A DNA stretch of 64,000 nt from UBA1672 sp964587815 (GCA_964587815.1 CAZPMH010000009.1:1-64000), one strand, 5' to 3'; shown: positions 1 to 9,200, counted from the first letter of the stretch. Notes: generated by a model from the letters alone, not told the origin. Numbers and translations are program-made.

Positions 1-1
1 T

Positions 2-373
2 TCTTTTAAAATGTGTTTTTACTTTCCTGCAAAAGCGGTTAATCAAAGTTTGAGTATCGGTCAGTCTTTTATGCTGACCAAGGGTTTTTTTTGGAAAATC
101 GCGCTAACCCTTATTCGTGCTTCTTTTATCGTCGGATTAATTTTTATTGCCTATATGTTTGCTGTTACCTCGCTTTCCGGGCTTTTATTGCAGCATCTGG
201 TTACAGATGTGGGTGATCCGAGTTCTGGCTTTTTGAGAATGCAGGGCGTTGTATTTTTAATCAATCTGCCCTATTCGTTATTTTTCCAGCCTCTTTTTAC
301 GATTATCGGTGTGACGGTGGTATCGAATTTTTATCTTTGCGCGCTTGAAAAATACGGTGAAGAACGACCATGA
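2..373 (+). CDS. C-terminal part of a multi-pass membrane protein (5' end outside window)
   Basis: The frame is open to the first base of the window, so the gene probably starts upstream; the in-frame ATG at position 11 has no visible ribosome-binding site. The visible part has three hydrophobic segments (roughly residues 30-50, 75-95 and 95-110 counted from that ATG), typical of an integral inner-membrane protein. Its stop overlaps the trpF start as ATGA, so the two are probably translationally coupled. I do not recognise the family; the function is unknown. Confidence 0.6.
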   Translation, partial: SFKMCFYFPAKAVNQSLSIGQSFMLTKGFFWKIALTLIRASFIVGLIFIAYMFAVTSLSGLLLQHLVTDVGDPSSGFLRMQGVVFLINLPYSLFFQPLFTIIGVTVVSNFYLCALEKYGEERP

Positions 374-1011
374 CCACACATACGAAGATATGCGGGATTA
401 AAGAGCCATTGGCGTTGCGGGCGGCGACGGAGAATGGTGCGCGGTTTATTGGGTTTGTGTTTTTTCCGCCGAGCCCGCGGCATATTACACTTGATATCGC
501 GCAAGAGCTGGCCTATCAGGTGCCGACGGGGGTGCGCAGTGTTGGCCTGTTTGTTGACCCGAGCGATGAGGAACTCGCGGCGGTTCTGGGTAAGGTTCAG
601 CTGGATATGATCCAACTTCACGGCCATGAAGATGTGGCACGTGTCGCCGCGATTAAAGCGCAATATATGATGCCGATTATCAAGGCGTTTCCCGTGGCTG
701 AGGCGGCTGATCTCGAAGGGGTTGAGGCGTATGCCGATGTAGCGGATTGGTTCCTGTTTGACGCAAAGCCGCCGAAAGATGCCGCCGTACCGGGTGGGAC
801 AGGGAAATCGTTCGATTGGAGCATTTTGGAAGGGTGCACATTCTCAAAGCCGTGGATGCTATCGGGTGGGTTGACTCCTGATAATGTTGCCGAGGCGTGC
901 ACGCGGCTCAGCCCTGATGCGGTAGATGTTTCATCGGGGGTGGAGGCGCGCCGCGGGGAGAAAGACCCGCAACGAATAAAGGCTTTTCTTGAGGCTGTGA
1001 ACGGGCTATAG
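370..1011 (+). CDS. trpF: Phosphoribosylanthranilate isomerase
   Basis: Catalyses the Amadori rearrangement of N-(5'-phosphoribosyl)anthranilate to CdRP in cytoplasmic tryptophan biosynthesis. The 213-residue length is normal for a TIM-barrel TrpF. The N-terminal KICGI motif carries the catalytic Cys, VGLFVDPSDEE and IQLHGHED follow, and LSGGLTPDNV plus VDVSSGVE at the C-terminus form the phosphate-binding loops. The start overlaps the upstream stop by four bases and trpB begins 8 bases after the stop, so it is operonic with trpB and trpA. Confidence 0.95.
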   Translation: MTTHTKICGIKEPLALRAATENGARFIGFVFFPPSPRHITLDIAQELAYQVPTGVRSVGLFVDPSDEELAAVLGKVQLDMIQLHGHEDVARVAAIKAQYMMPIIKAFPVAEAADLEGVEAYADVADWFLFDAKPPKDAAVPGGTGKSFDWSILEGCTFSKPWMLSGGLTPDNVAEACTRLSPDAVDVSSGVEARRGEKDPQRIKAFLEAVNGL

Positions 1012-1019
1012 TCGCGCGC

Positions 1020-2267
1020 ATGAGCGATGAAAAGAAACTAAATTCATATTCAAATGGGCCCGATGAACGCGGGCATTTCGGTCAATATGGCGGGCGGTAT
1101 GTGGCGGAAACGTTGATGCCGCTGATCCTCTCGGTGGAACAAGCGTGGAATGAGGCCAAGGATGACCCGTCCTTTTGGGCGGAATTTGACGATTTGGCCA
1201 AGCATTATATCGGGCGGCCGTCTCCGCTGTATTTTGCGAAAAAGACGACCGAGCATTTTGCCAATGGAAATAAGGGAGCCAAGATCTATTTCAAGCGCGA
1301 TGAGCTGAACCATACGGGCGCGCACAAGATTAACCATTGTATCGGGCAGGTGTTGCTGGCCAAACGTATGGGTAAGACCCGCATTATCGCCGAGACAGGC
1401 GCGGGTCAGCATGGTGTGGCGACGGCAACGGTGTGCGCTCTCTTTGACTTGCCATGCGTGATTTTTATGGGGGCGAAAGATGTTGAACGGCAAGCGCCGA
1501 ATGTGTTTCGCATGAAATTGCTGGGCGCGGAGGTGCGCGCTGTGGAGAGCGGGTCATCTTCGCTGAAAGATGCGATGAATGAGGCGATGCGCGATTGGGT
1601 GACGAACGTGCATGACACGTACTATCTGATTGGCACGGTCGCAGGGCCGCATCCGTTTCCTGAGATGGTGCGTGATTTTCAATCGATCATCGGGCGTGAG
1701 ACGAAAGAGCAGATGATGGAGCGGGAAGGGCGACTTCCCGACACGCTGATAGCCTCCATCGGTGGCGGGTCGAATGCGATGGGGTTGTTCCACCCGTTTT
1801 TGGATGACGCCGATGTCAAGATGATTGGCGTTGAGGCCGGCGGGCATGGTGTGGATACGGATAGCCATGCGGCGAGTTTAACGGGTGGAACGCCCGGGGT
1901 TTTGCACGGGATGCAGACTTATTTCCTGCAGGATGCAGACGGGCAAATTCAAGAGGCGCACTCGATTTCGGCGGGGTTGGATTACCCGGGCATCGGCCCT
2001 GAGCATGCGTGGTTGTTTGACCAAAAGCGCGTGGAGTATGTCAGTGTGACCGATACAGAGGCTTTGGATGCGTTTCAGCTGTGTTCGCGGCTGGAGGGGA
2101 TTATTCCAGCGTTAGAGCCGTCTCATGCGATGGCGCATTTGGCGAAAATTGCACCTGATTTGCCGCAGGATCATATAGTTGTGATGAATCTCTGTGGGCG
2201 CGGGGATAAGGATATTTTCACAGTCGCTGAGAAACTCGGTGTGCAGCTCGACGGAGATATCGGATGA
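1020..2267 (+). CDS. trpB: Tryptophan synthase beta chain
   Basis: PLP enzyme that condenses indole with L-serine to tryptophan; it normally works in an alpha2-beta2 complex with TrpA. The 415-residue length fits the family. Visible motifs are FGQYGGRYVAETLMP near the N-terminus, the PLP lysine in HTGAHKINH, the phosphate-binding glycine loop GGGSNAMG, and the C-terminal LCGRGDKD. The gene ends in an ATGA overlap with the next gene. Unusually, trpA does not follow directly: two unrelated genes occupy about 1.1 kb between them. Confidence 0.97.
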   Translation: MSDEKKLNSYSNGPDERGHFGQYGGRYVAETLMPLILSVEQAWNEAKDDPSFWAEFDDLAKHYIGRPSPLYFAKKTTEHFANGNKGAKIYFKRDELNHTGAHKINHCIGQVLLAKRMGKTRIIAETGAGQHGVATATVCALFDLPCVIFMGAKDVERQAPNVFRMKLLGAEVRAVESGSSSLKDAMNEAMRDWVTNVHDTYYLIGTVAGPHPFPEMVRDFQSIIGRETKEQMMEREGRLPDTLIASIGGGSNAMGLFHPFLDDADVKMIGVEAGGHGVDTDSHAASLTGGTPGVLHGMQTYFLQDADGQIQEAHSISAGLDYPGIGPEHAWLFDQKRVEYVSVTDTEALDAFQLCSRLEGIIPALEPSHAMAHLAKIAPDLPQDHIVVMNLCGRGDKDIFTVAEKLGVQLDGDIG

Positions 2268-2758
2268 GTGCAGAGGTTTCCCAATATGATGTGAAAGCAG
2301 GGCTGCAGCGCCTTGACGGGTTTGATGTGGTCGGTGTGTCCGCAATTATTAAAGATCGTGATGCAGGGGCAGAACAGATCAACGCGTTGTGGGAGCAGTT
2401 TTTTTCGCAAAGTATAGGTCAGGATGTGCCAAACCGCGTGGATGAAGTGATTTACGCAGTCTATTCCGATTACAAAGGTGACCATGAAGACCCGTATCGT
2501 TTGACGATCGGCTATAAGGTTGAGGGCTCGCTCACATATAAAAGTCATTTGCATCATGTGCGCGTGCAGGAGGCGGATTATGCGCTGATGGGCGCGGCGG
2601 GCGAGCAGCCAAAGGCGTTGATGGAAACTTGGACAGCCGTATGGCAGAGCGATTTGGACAGGCGCTTTGAAACTGATTTTGAGGTTTATGGGCAGCGGTT
2701 TTTTGAAGCAGGTGTCCACGAGGTTTTGGTAGCTATTGGTGTCAATTTGGAAACATAA
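2264..2758 (+). CDS. GyrI-like / effector-binding domain protein
   Basis: A 164-residue soluble protein whose ATG overlaps the trpB stop by four bases. The pattern (VVGVSAIIKD, then LWEQFFSQ, then VIYAVYSDY, LTIGYKVEG, and near the end WQSDLDRRFETDFEVYG) resembles the GyrI-like/AraC effector-binding (Cass2) fold, which binds small molecules either alone or as part of transcription factors. No DNA-binding domain is attached. Stand-alone members of this family are often cargo genes. Base use is close to the trp genes, unlike the HNH gene that follows. The ligand is unknown. Confidence 0.6.
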   Translation: MSAEVSQYDVKAGLQRLDGFDVVGVSAIIKDRDAGAEQINALWEQFFSQSIGQDVPNRVDEVIYAVYSDYKGDHEDPYRLTIGYKVEGSLTYKSHLHHVRVQEADYALMGAAGEQPKALMETWTAVWQSDLDRRFETDFEVYGQRFFEAGVHEVLVAIGVNLET

Positions 2759-2761
2759 CTT

Positions 2762-3370
2762 ATGGGCACTTGGCTAGAAGATATAATAGTAGCTTATAAT
2801 AATTTGGGTGGCGAAGCTCACTATAGCAAACTTTATGCCGAAGTAGAGGGTATAAGAAGCAAAAACGGGGACAGCTGGCCTAAAAGTGCTAGGGCTACAA
2901 TACGAAAAGAAATAGAAGCGCACTCTTTGGACTCCGAAAATTTCAGAGGAAAAAACGTTTTTTACAAAGCTAGAGATGTTGGAGCGGGTGTTTGGGGATT
3001 GATACCTGAGTACCTAGGTACGCAAAAAGAAGAAATAGTAAATATAGCTTATATGAGCGGCTTAGAAGGGGTGGCAAAGGAGAGGTCGTACTTAGCTAAA
3101 AGTAGAAACTCTAATTTGGTAAGCCAAAGAAAAAAAATTGATAATTACACGTGTCAAGCGTGCGGCTTTTTTCTACAAATTGGTGAGCATAAATACATTA
3201 TCGATGTTCATCATATAAACCCGTTAGGCAAATCAAGCGATATAGTGATTACGAAACTAGATGAGCTTGTCTGTTTGTGCCCCAATTGTCATAGGATTGC
3301 GCATACACGAAATGTTAAGCCTTTAACTGTTCTAGAAATAAAAGAGGTCTTACAAAATGAGCAGAATTGA
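2762..3370 (+). CDS. HNH endonuclease inserted in the trp operon
   Basis: A 202-residue protein. Residues about 1-85 look like a winged-helix or HARE-type DNA-binding region (IIVAYNNLGGEAHYSKLYAE). The C-terminus is an HNH nuclease: Cys131 and Cys134 (CQAC) pair with Cys173 and Cys176 (CPNC) as a structural zinc site, with His150-His151 (DVHHINP) and His177/His181 as the catalytic and metal ligands. The gene is visibly richer in A/T than trpB and trpA, suggesting recent acquisition. Its last 14 bases overlap the trpA start, and its 3' end supplies the trpA ribosome-binding site. It may act as a restriction-type or homing-like nuclease; the target is unknown. Confidence 0.8.
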   Translation: MGTWLEDIIVAYNNLGGEAHYSKLYAEVEGIRSKNGDSWPKSARATIRKEIEAHSLDSENFRGKNVFYKARDVGAGVWGLIPEYLGTQKEEIVNIAYMSGLEGVAKERSYLAKSRNSNLVSQRKKIDNYTCQACGFFLQIGEHKYIIDVHHINPLGKSSDIVITKLDELVCLCPNCHRIAHTRNVKPLTVLEIKEVLQNEQN

Positions 3371-4160
3371 GACGGTATTTGAAAAAGTAAAAGCTGAAGG
3401 GCGGACGGCGCTGGTGAGCTTTATTATGGCGGGTGACCCTGATGAGGGGCGGTCTTTATCGGTTTTGAATGGTTTACCTGATGCGGGGGCGGATATTATC
3501 GAGGTTGGTATGCCGTTTACTGACCCTGCCGCGGATGGTGTGACGATTCAAAAGGCGGGGCAGCGCGCATTGGCAGCGGGGATGACGTTGACCAAGACGC
3601 TGACAATGGTACGGAATTTTCGCGTGAGCAATCGTGAGGCGCCGATTATTCTGATGGGCTATGCTAACCCCCTTTATGCCTATGGTTTGGCGAAGTTTGT
3701 GCAAGATGCGGCGGCGGCGGGTGTTGACGGATTAATTATCGTGGATTTGCCGCCTGAGGAGTCTGATGCGCTGGAAAAATTCACCGGTCCTGCAGGGTTG
3801 GATATTATCCGTTTGATTACGCCCACCACAGATGAGGCGCGCTTGAAAAAGGTTTTAAAAGGAGCGGGTGGTTTCCTTTATTACGTTTCGATCACGGGCG
3901 TTACGGGAACGGCGAGCGCGGATGTCCAGCAAATTTCGGAGCATCTTGGAATTATCGGTAAGCATACGGATTTGCCAGTTGCGATCGGTTTCGGGATTAA
4001 AACGCCAAATGATGCACAGGAAATGTCAAAACATGCCGATGCGGTTGTGGTCGGTTCCGCGATTGTTGAAAAGGTCAAGGATATTCAGGAGAACGGCGCA
4101 GGCCTGGATGATGTTTTTGACTTTGTTTCCTCGCTTTCTGCGGCTTTGAAGGCGGATTAG
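3357..4160 (+). CDS. trpA: Tryptophan synthase alpha chain
   Basis: Cleaves indole-3-glycerol phosphate to indole and glyceraldehyde 3-phosphate; indole is channelled to TrpB. The 267-residue length is normal. The catalytic Glu and Asp lie in EVGMPFTDPAADG; YYVSITGVTGT is the active-site loop and GFGIKTPNDA the phosphate-binding loop. The ATG lies inside the preceding HNH gene (14-base overlap) with AGAGG at 3343-3347, so trpA translation probably depends on coupling to the inserted gene. No other start would keep the N-terminus. Confidence 0.97.
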   Translation: MSRIETVFEKVKAEGRTALVSFIMAGDPDEGRSLSVLNGLPDAGADIIEVGMPFTDPAADGVTIQKAGQRALAAGMTLTKTLTMVRNFRVSNREAPIILMGYANPLYAYGLAKFVQDAAAAGVDGLIIVDLPPEESDALEKFTGPAGLDIIRLITPTTDEARLKKVLKGAGGFLYYVSITGVTGTASADVQQISEHLGIIGKHTDLPVAIGFGIKTPNDAQEMSKHADAVVVGSAIVEKVKDIQENGAGLDDVFDFVSSLSAALKAD

Positions 4161-4174
4161 ACAGGTTTGGTTGC

Positions 4175-4202
4175 TTGACTTTGGTTGGCATTTCTGTAAA
4201 AA
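4175..4202 (+). promoter_or_regulatory. Candidate sigma-70 promoter for accD-folC
   Basis: TTGACT at 4175-4180 and TAAAAA at 4197-4202 are separated by 16 bases, in the 109-base gap between trpA and accD. A nearby repeated CTTAAGG (about 4231-4248) might serve regulation. This is a pattern match by eye only. Confidence 0.3.
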
Positions 4203-4269
4203 GAACACACTCAATATTCACATTATTTCTTAAGGACAGAACTTAAGGTTTCTTGATTAGGGTTACTTA

Positions 4270-5331
4270 ATGAACTGGTTGTCGAACTTTATCCCGCCGC
4301 GTATTCGCTCTTTTGTCAGTGAACAAAAGGAAGTGCCTGATAATCTGTGGCAGAAATGCCCGTCATGTGAGGCGATGCTGTTCCACCGTGATTTAGAAGC
4401 CAGTCGTAATGTTTGTCACAGATGCGGGCATCATTTGCGCCTGAAGGTTAAAGATCGTCTGGAAATGATGTTTGATGATGGCAAGTATGAGAAGGTGGCT
4501 TTGCCTAAGGTCGCGTATGATCCGCTCAAATTTAAAGATCGCAAGCGTTATGTTGACCGCATCAAGGAAGCGCAAACCAAAACAGGCTTGGATGAGGCGA
4601 TTACGATTGCCAAGGGCACCGTGGGCGGTTTGAATGTCGTAGTGGCAGCCTTTAATTTCAGTTATATGGGTGGTTCCATGGGCGCCGCAGTTGGTGAGGC
4701 GATTGTTAAGGCTGCGGAATTGGCCGTTGAGACGAAGTCTGCTTTTATTGCGATTCCCGCATCGGGTGGAGCGCGTATGCAAGAGGGGATGGTTTCCCTG
4801 ATGCAGATGCCGCGCACGATTATTGCGGTTGAAATGGTTAAGGATGCGGCGTTGCCGTATATCGTGATTTTGACCGACCCGACAACGGGCGGTGTCAGTG
4901 CGTCCTTTGCGATGGTCGGTGATATCCATATTGCTGAGCCAGGCTCGATGATCGGCTTTGCAGGGCGTCGCGTGATTGAAGAGACGGTGCGAGAGACCTT
5001 GCCTGATGATTTTCAAACGGCGGAATATCTGTTGGAGCATGGCATGGTGGATATGGTTGTGCCACGTTCGGAGATGAAAGATACGTTGGTTAATCTGATC
5101 GGGATTTTGATGAAAAAGCCTGCACCGATTAAAGACGATGATGGTTCAAACGGTTCAAAATCCGGTGTGAGCAAAACCAGCTCTTCATCATCGAAAAGCT
5201 CAGGATCGAGCAGTTCGAAAAAGGCAAGCGTGGCCGTATTGAACAACCGCACTATAGCTAAGCAGCAAAAGGCTGTTGAACAGAATAGCGATGATGTGAC
5301 CGGTCAGGTTGCGCGTTCTGCGGCAGGATAA
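4270..5331 (+). CDS. accD: Acetyl-CoA carboxylase carboxyltransferase subunit beta
   Basis: Beta subunit of the carboxyltransferase that makes malonyl-CoA for fatty-acid synthesis; it works with AccA. The N-terminal zinc ribbon uses Cys30, Cys33, Cys49 and Cys52 (CPSC...CHRCGHH). The crotonase-like body contains IPASGGARMQEG and TDPTTGGVSASFA, ending in GRRVIEETV and the conserved LPDDFQTAEYLLEHGMVD. Odd point: about 65 residues after the core form a Ser/Lys-rich low-complexity tail (from about residue 287), making the protein 353 residues instead of roughly 290-305. The trpA-accD-folC order is common in Alphaproteobacteria. Confidence 0.96.
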   Translation: MNWLSNFIPPRIRSFVSEQKEVPDNLWQKCPSCEAMLFHRDLEASRNVCHRCGHHLRLKVKDRLEMMFDDGKYEKVALPKVAYDPLKFKDRKRYVDRIKEAQTKTGLDEAITIAKGTVGGLNVVVAAFNFSYMGGSMGAAVGEAIVKAAELAVETKSAFIAIPASGGARMQEGMVSLMQMPRTIIAVEMVKDAALPYIVILTDPTTGGVSASFAMVGDIHIAEPGSMIGFAGRRVIEETVRETLPDDFQTAEYLLEHGMVDMVVPRSEMKDTLVNLIGILMKKPAPIKDDDGSNGSKSGVSKTSSSSSKSSGSSSSKKASVAVLNNRTIAKQQKAVEQNSDDVTGQVARSAAG

Positions 5332-5366
5332 TTTTACTTCTTTCAACATGATTTAGGGTGGATGCG

Positions 5367-6701
5367 ATGCATGAGAGTGATTTGCGGCATTCTAATGCCC
5401 GACTTCAAGATAAATTACAGGCGATTTATGATTTGCGGCGAACCCGATCCAAAGTGAATTGGGATCGTGATTTGTATGCTCAATTATTGGCGCATTTTGA
5501 TAACCCTCATCTTTCATTGCCGCCGATTATTCATGTCGCGGGCACGAACGGCAAAGGCTCGGTTGTTGCGATTTTGCGTTCTGTTTTAGAAGCGCAAGGC
5601 TATCGCGTTCATACGTATACCTCGCCGCATCTGATGCATGTGAATGAGCGGATTGTGTTGGCTGGTGGGGAGATTGATGATGCCTATCTGGAAGCCTTGA
5701 TTGACAGGGCTATGGATTTTATCGGTGATAAGCCGATGTCGTTTTTTGAGGTGATTAGCGCAATTGCTTTTAAGGCGTTTTCCGAGGTTCAGGCGGATGT
5801 TGTTTTGTTAGAGGTTGGCTTAGGCGGGCGGCTTGATTGTACAAATATTTTTGAAGCCGCGCCTTTGGTGAGTATTATTAACCGTATTTCCATGGATCAT
5901 ACTGATTTTTTAGGGGAGACGATTGAAGAGATTGCCCGTGAGAAGGGCGGCATTATGCGGAAAGATGTGCCTTGTGTTGTGGGCTATCAAGGTGCGGGCA
6001 CTCAAAAAGAGGCGATTGACGGTGTTTTGAGAGATTATGCGCGTGAGTCAGGAGCGCGATTGCTTGCCTTTGGTGATGATTATAGCGCAGAAGAGCAGAG
6101 CGATGGCTTTTCTTTAATCTACGGAGATGTTCAGCGATCTTATCCGTTGCCGTCGCTGCATGGTGCGCATCAAATTTATAATGCTGCACTAAGTTTAATG
6201 GCGTTGAACGCAATTAAAGATGCTTTACCTGTTTCTGATGAGGCGATTGAGGCAGGTTTGAAAAATGTACGTTGGCGCGCGCGTTTGCAGCCTCTTGAAA
6301 GTCAGCGGCTGGGCTTGGCCGACCATGTGCGGGTCTGGTTGGATGGGGGGCATAATGACAGTGCGGCGGAGGCTATTGCGAAGTTTTTTCATGCCCGGCA
6401 CGGTGAGGGCGTAGCAAAAACACATGTGATTATGGGGATGCTCAAGACAAAGGATGTGAATCGGTTTTTGACCCATTTATGGCCGTGTGTTGCGTCGCTC
6501 TGTCTTGTTCCGATCTCCTCTGAGCCTGTCAGCGTTAGGGCAGAGGATATTGATTTTGCGGCCTTGGGGCGTGATGTTCCTGTGCAATCAGCCGCGACCT
6601 TCAAGGATGCGCTCGAGCCTTACAAGCATGCAGATGAACCAACAGATATTTTGATTTGTGGCTCGGTTTATCTTGCTGGTGAGGTTTTAGGCACGTTATA
6701 G
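5367..6701 (+). CDS. folC: Dihydrofolate synthase / folylpolyglutamate synthase
   Basis: ATP-dependent Mur-ligase-family enzyme that adds glutamate to dihydropteroate and to reduced folates in the cytoplasm. The P-loop is HVAGTNGKGSVVA; other family signatures are YTSPHLMHVNERI, LLEVGLGGRLDCTN and ISMDHTDFLGETIEEIAREKG (shown in parts), and WLDGGHNDSAA. I prefer the ATG at 5367, preceded by GGGTGGA; an in-frame GTG at 5358 would add three residues. It lies about 35 bases after accD, probably in the same transcript. Confidence 0.94.
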   Translation: MHESDLRHSNARLQDKLQAIYDLRRTRSKVNWDRDLYAQLLAHFDNPHLSLPPIIHVAGTNGKGSVVAILRSVLEAQGYRVHTYTSPHLMHVNERIVLAGGEIDDAYLEALIDRAMDFIGDKPMSFFEVISAIAFKAFSEVQADVVLLEVGLGGRLDCTNIFEAAPLVSIINRISMDHTDFLGETIEEIAREKGGIMRKDVPCVVGYQGAGTQKEAIDGVLRDYARESGARLLAFGDDYSAEEQSDGFSLIYGDVQRSYPLPSLHGAHQIYNAALSLMALNAIKDALPVSDEAIEAGLKNVRWRARLQPLESQRLGLADHVRVWLDGGHNDSAAEAIAKFFHARHGEGVAKTHVIMGMLKTKDVNRFLTHLWPCVASLCLVPISSEPVSVRAEDIDFAALGRDVPVQSAATFKDALEPYKHADEPTDILICGSVYLAGEVLGTL

Positions 6702-6734
6702 TTTTATACATCTTTTTTATGGATAATATTTTTT

Positions 6735-7454
6735 ATGCAAGATATCGAAAATAGCAAAATCTTCCTTGTGGACGATGATCGTAACATCATTCTTTCTGTT
6801 TCCATGGCTTTGGAGGCGGAAGGTTTTGAGGTTGAGAGCTTTAACGATGGTGAAAGCGGGCTTAAGGCTATTTTAGAAGATAAGCCTGATTTGGTTGTTT
6901 TGGATGTTAAAATGCCGCGGATGAACGGTATTGAGGTTTTGTCAAAGTTGCGTGAAACGAGCCTTGTCCCTGTTATTTTTCTGACCTCAAAAGATGATGA
7001 GGTTGATCAGGTGATCGGTTTGCGTATGGGGGCGGATGATTATATTACCAAGCCTTTTTCGCAACGGCTTTTGATTGAGCGTATCAAGGTCTTATTGCGT
7101 AGAAATATTTTGTTGCAAGAAGATCAAAAGAGCGGCGGCGATATTGACAGGAAGATCATTGAGTATGGCGATTTAAAGTTGGATGATGCGCGCCATCTTT
7201 GTGCGTGGAAGGGGCAGCCGCTTAACCTGACTGTTACTGAATATTTATTGATTAAAGCGTTGGCGGAGCGCCCGGGGCATGTGCGCAATAGAGACCAGTT
7301 GATTGATATGGCTTATGGTGAGAATATTTATGTTGATGATCGCACCGTTGATTCCCACATTAAGCGCGTCAGGAAGAAATTTAAGAAGGTAGACGAAGAG
7401 TTTGACAAAATCGAAACCCTCTACGGTGTCGGATACCGATACAAAGAAAACTAG
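6735..7454 (+). CDS. chvI: ChvI-type OmpR-family response regulator
   Basis: Receiver domain (residues about 7-120) with the acidic pocket at Asp13-Asp15, phospho-acceptor Asp57 (VVLDVKMP), Thr84 and Lys106 (ITKPF), followed by an OmpR/PhoB winged helix (TVTEYLLIKALAERPG, VDSHIKRVRKKF, YGVGYRYKEN). It partners with the overlapping sensor kinase. In Alphaproteobacteria ChvI/ExoR-type systems control envelope, acid and osmotic stress responses; the local rapZ and enzyme-I-like genes match the usual ChvI neighbourhood. Family assignment is firm; the regulon here is unknown. Confidence 0.9.
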   Translation: MQDIENSKIFLVDDDRNIILSVSMALEAEGFEVESFNDGESGLKAILEDKPDLVVLDVKMPRMNGIEVLSKLRETSLVPVIFLTSKDDEVDQVIGLRMGADDYITKPFSQRLLIERIKVLLRRNILLQEDQKSGGDIDRKIIEYGDLKLDDARHLCAWKGQPLNLTVTEYLLIKALAERPGHVRNRDQLIDMAYGENIYVDDRTVDSHIKRVRKKFKKVDEEFDKIETLYGVGYRYKEN

Positions 7455-9174
7455 CGGCCGTTGGTTCAGGTTATCATCCGAGCGTAGTGAAATAGACCGT
7501 ATTTTTGACTTTTACTGGGGCGGCAAAGAGCGCCGCATCACAGGAATGACCTTGCGTATTATGGGGGTTAATGCCTTGGCGGTGGTCGCGTTGGTTTTTG
7601 GTGTTATTTATTTAGGTCAGCACCATTCTTCCTTGATTGAAAGCAAGCTGGAGCAGTTCAGAACAGAAATTGTTCTGATTACGAAATCTCTAAGCGAAAT
7701 TATTCCGCAGAGTGAGGATGACTACGTTTCTGTCCTTGATCCGTCGTCTGATGGCCTTGCCAAGACGTTGCAGGATATGAGTGTTATTTTGAATACGCGT
7801 ATTTTGCTTTTTGATGCACAAAAAAACCTGGTTTTTGATACTGCTCAGCCGTCCTTAGTGCCCGTGATCAATGACGGTTTGACTACTGTTAAAAAGGATA
7901 GCTCTTTGCAAAGCGTTCAGATTTTGAGAAATATGGCGGCATGGATTGCTGCAGTCTTTCCGCAGCATGATCGGCTTCCTGATTTTCCCGGTATCGTATC
8001 GCAAAACGGCGCTGATTACTCAGACGTTGAAGAAGCGTTCGGAAATGTGATGAGCATATCGGCGTGGCTTGATTATCAACGTGACGTAATCCTAACAGGG
8101 GCTATGCCTGTTATTCTCAATGACGAGGTAAAGGGCGCGGTCATGCTTGTGAACGCGGATGGTGATATCAATACGGCGCTTACCGATGCGTGGTTTAATA
8201 TTTTGAAAATTTCAATCGTTACGTTGATGATCACGATTTTGTTGTCCATCTATCTTTCGGGTGTGATTGCCCGCCCGCTCAGGAATTTGGCCAATGCTGC
8301 GGAGGGGGTAAGAAAAGGTAAAATTCGTTATAGTGATATTCCGGATATGAGTGACAGGCACGATGAGATTGGTGAGCTTTCTCTTGTTCTAAGAGATATG
8401 ACGCATGCGTTGGGAGAGCGCATGGATATGATTGAGTCTTTTGCTGCGGATGTGGCGCATGAAATTAAGAATCCTCTCACGTCTTTGAAAAGTGCGGTTG
8501 AAACGGCGCGTGTGGTTAAAGATCAAGCAAAGATGGATAAGCTGCTTGATATTATCAAGCATGATATTGAACGGCTTGACCGACTGATTACAGACATCTC
8601 AAATGCGTCGCGTCTTGACTCTGAGTTGTCGCGTGAATTGTTTGATGTTGTGGATGTTAAACAAATGCTGCGCGATATGTTGGATGCCTATAAAAGCCCC
8701 TTAGAGCGGGAGGCGGATTTTCAGGGGAACAGCGATGAAGCGCTGAAAGACGGGGTGATGATTACGTTGGATTTGCCTGATTATGCCGATATTTATGTTC
8801 AGGGGAGTGAGGGACGACTGGTGCAGGTGTTTCAGAATATTTTATCGAATGCCTTATCTTTTTCGCCTCTTCATTCAACGATCCGTATTCAGGTGAAGTT
8901 AAAAAATAACCGCGTTACAATTGTTATTGATGATGAGGGGCCGGGCATTCCGGAAAACAAACTCACGAGCATTTTTGATCGTTTTTATTCTGAAAGGCCG
9001 CAGCATGAGGAGTATGGCCGCCATTCCGGATTGGGGCTTTCAATTTGTAAGCAAATTATATCGGCGCATAAAGGAATGATCTACGCTGAAAACCTTCTGA
9101 ACCGCCAAGGTGAGGTGACAGGTGCGCGTTTTAGTGTCGTTTTAACAGCGGTAAAACGTAAAAAAGATGCTTAA
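7402..9174 (+). CDS. chvG: ChvG-type sensor histidine kinase
   Basis: Membrane sensor that phosphorylates ChvI. A transmembrane segment near residues 50-70 and another near 270-292 bracket a periplasmic sensing domain. HAMP follows, then the H-box with phospho-acceptor His353 (ADVAHEIKNPL) and the ATPase domain with N-box (QNILSNALSFS), G1 (DDEGPGIP) and G2 (GLGLSICKQI). The start is uncertain: the TTG at 7402 overlaps chvI by 53 bases and the GTG at 7426 by 29; both are out of frame with chvI. The long overlap suggests tight translational coupling. Confidence 0.9.
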   Translation: MTKSKPSTVSDTDTKKTSGRWFRLSSERSEIDRIFDFYWGGKERRITGMTLRIMGVNALAVVALVFGVIYLGQHHSSLIESKLEQFRTEIVLITKSLSEIIPQSEDDYVSVLDPSSDGLAKTLQDMSVILNTRILLFDAQKNLVFDTAQPSLVPVINDGLTTVKKDSSLQSVQILRNMAAWIAAVFPQHDRLPDFPGIVSQNGADYSDVEEAFGNVMSISAWLDYQRDVILTGAMPVILNDEVKGAVMLVNADGDINTALTDAWFNILKISIVTLMITILLSIYLSGVIARPLRNLANAAEGVRKGKIRYSDIPDMSDRHDEIGELSLVLRDMTHALGERMDMIESFAADVAHEIKNPLTSLKSAVETARVVKDQAKMDKLLDIIKHDIERLDRLITDISNASRLDSELSRELFDVVDVKQMLRDMLDAYKSPLEREADFQGNSDEALKDGVMITLDLPDYADIYVQGSEGRLVQVFQNILSNALSFSPLHSTIRIQVKLKNNRVTIVIDDEGPGIPENKLTSIFDRFYSERPQHEEYGRHSGLGLSICKQIISAHKGMIYAENLLNRQGEVTGARFSVVLTAVKRKKDA

Positions 9175-9200
9175 GTTGAGTGTGGGAGCGTAATAAGAAT

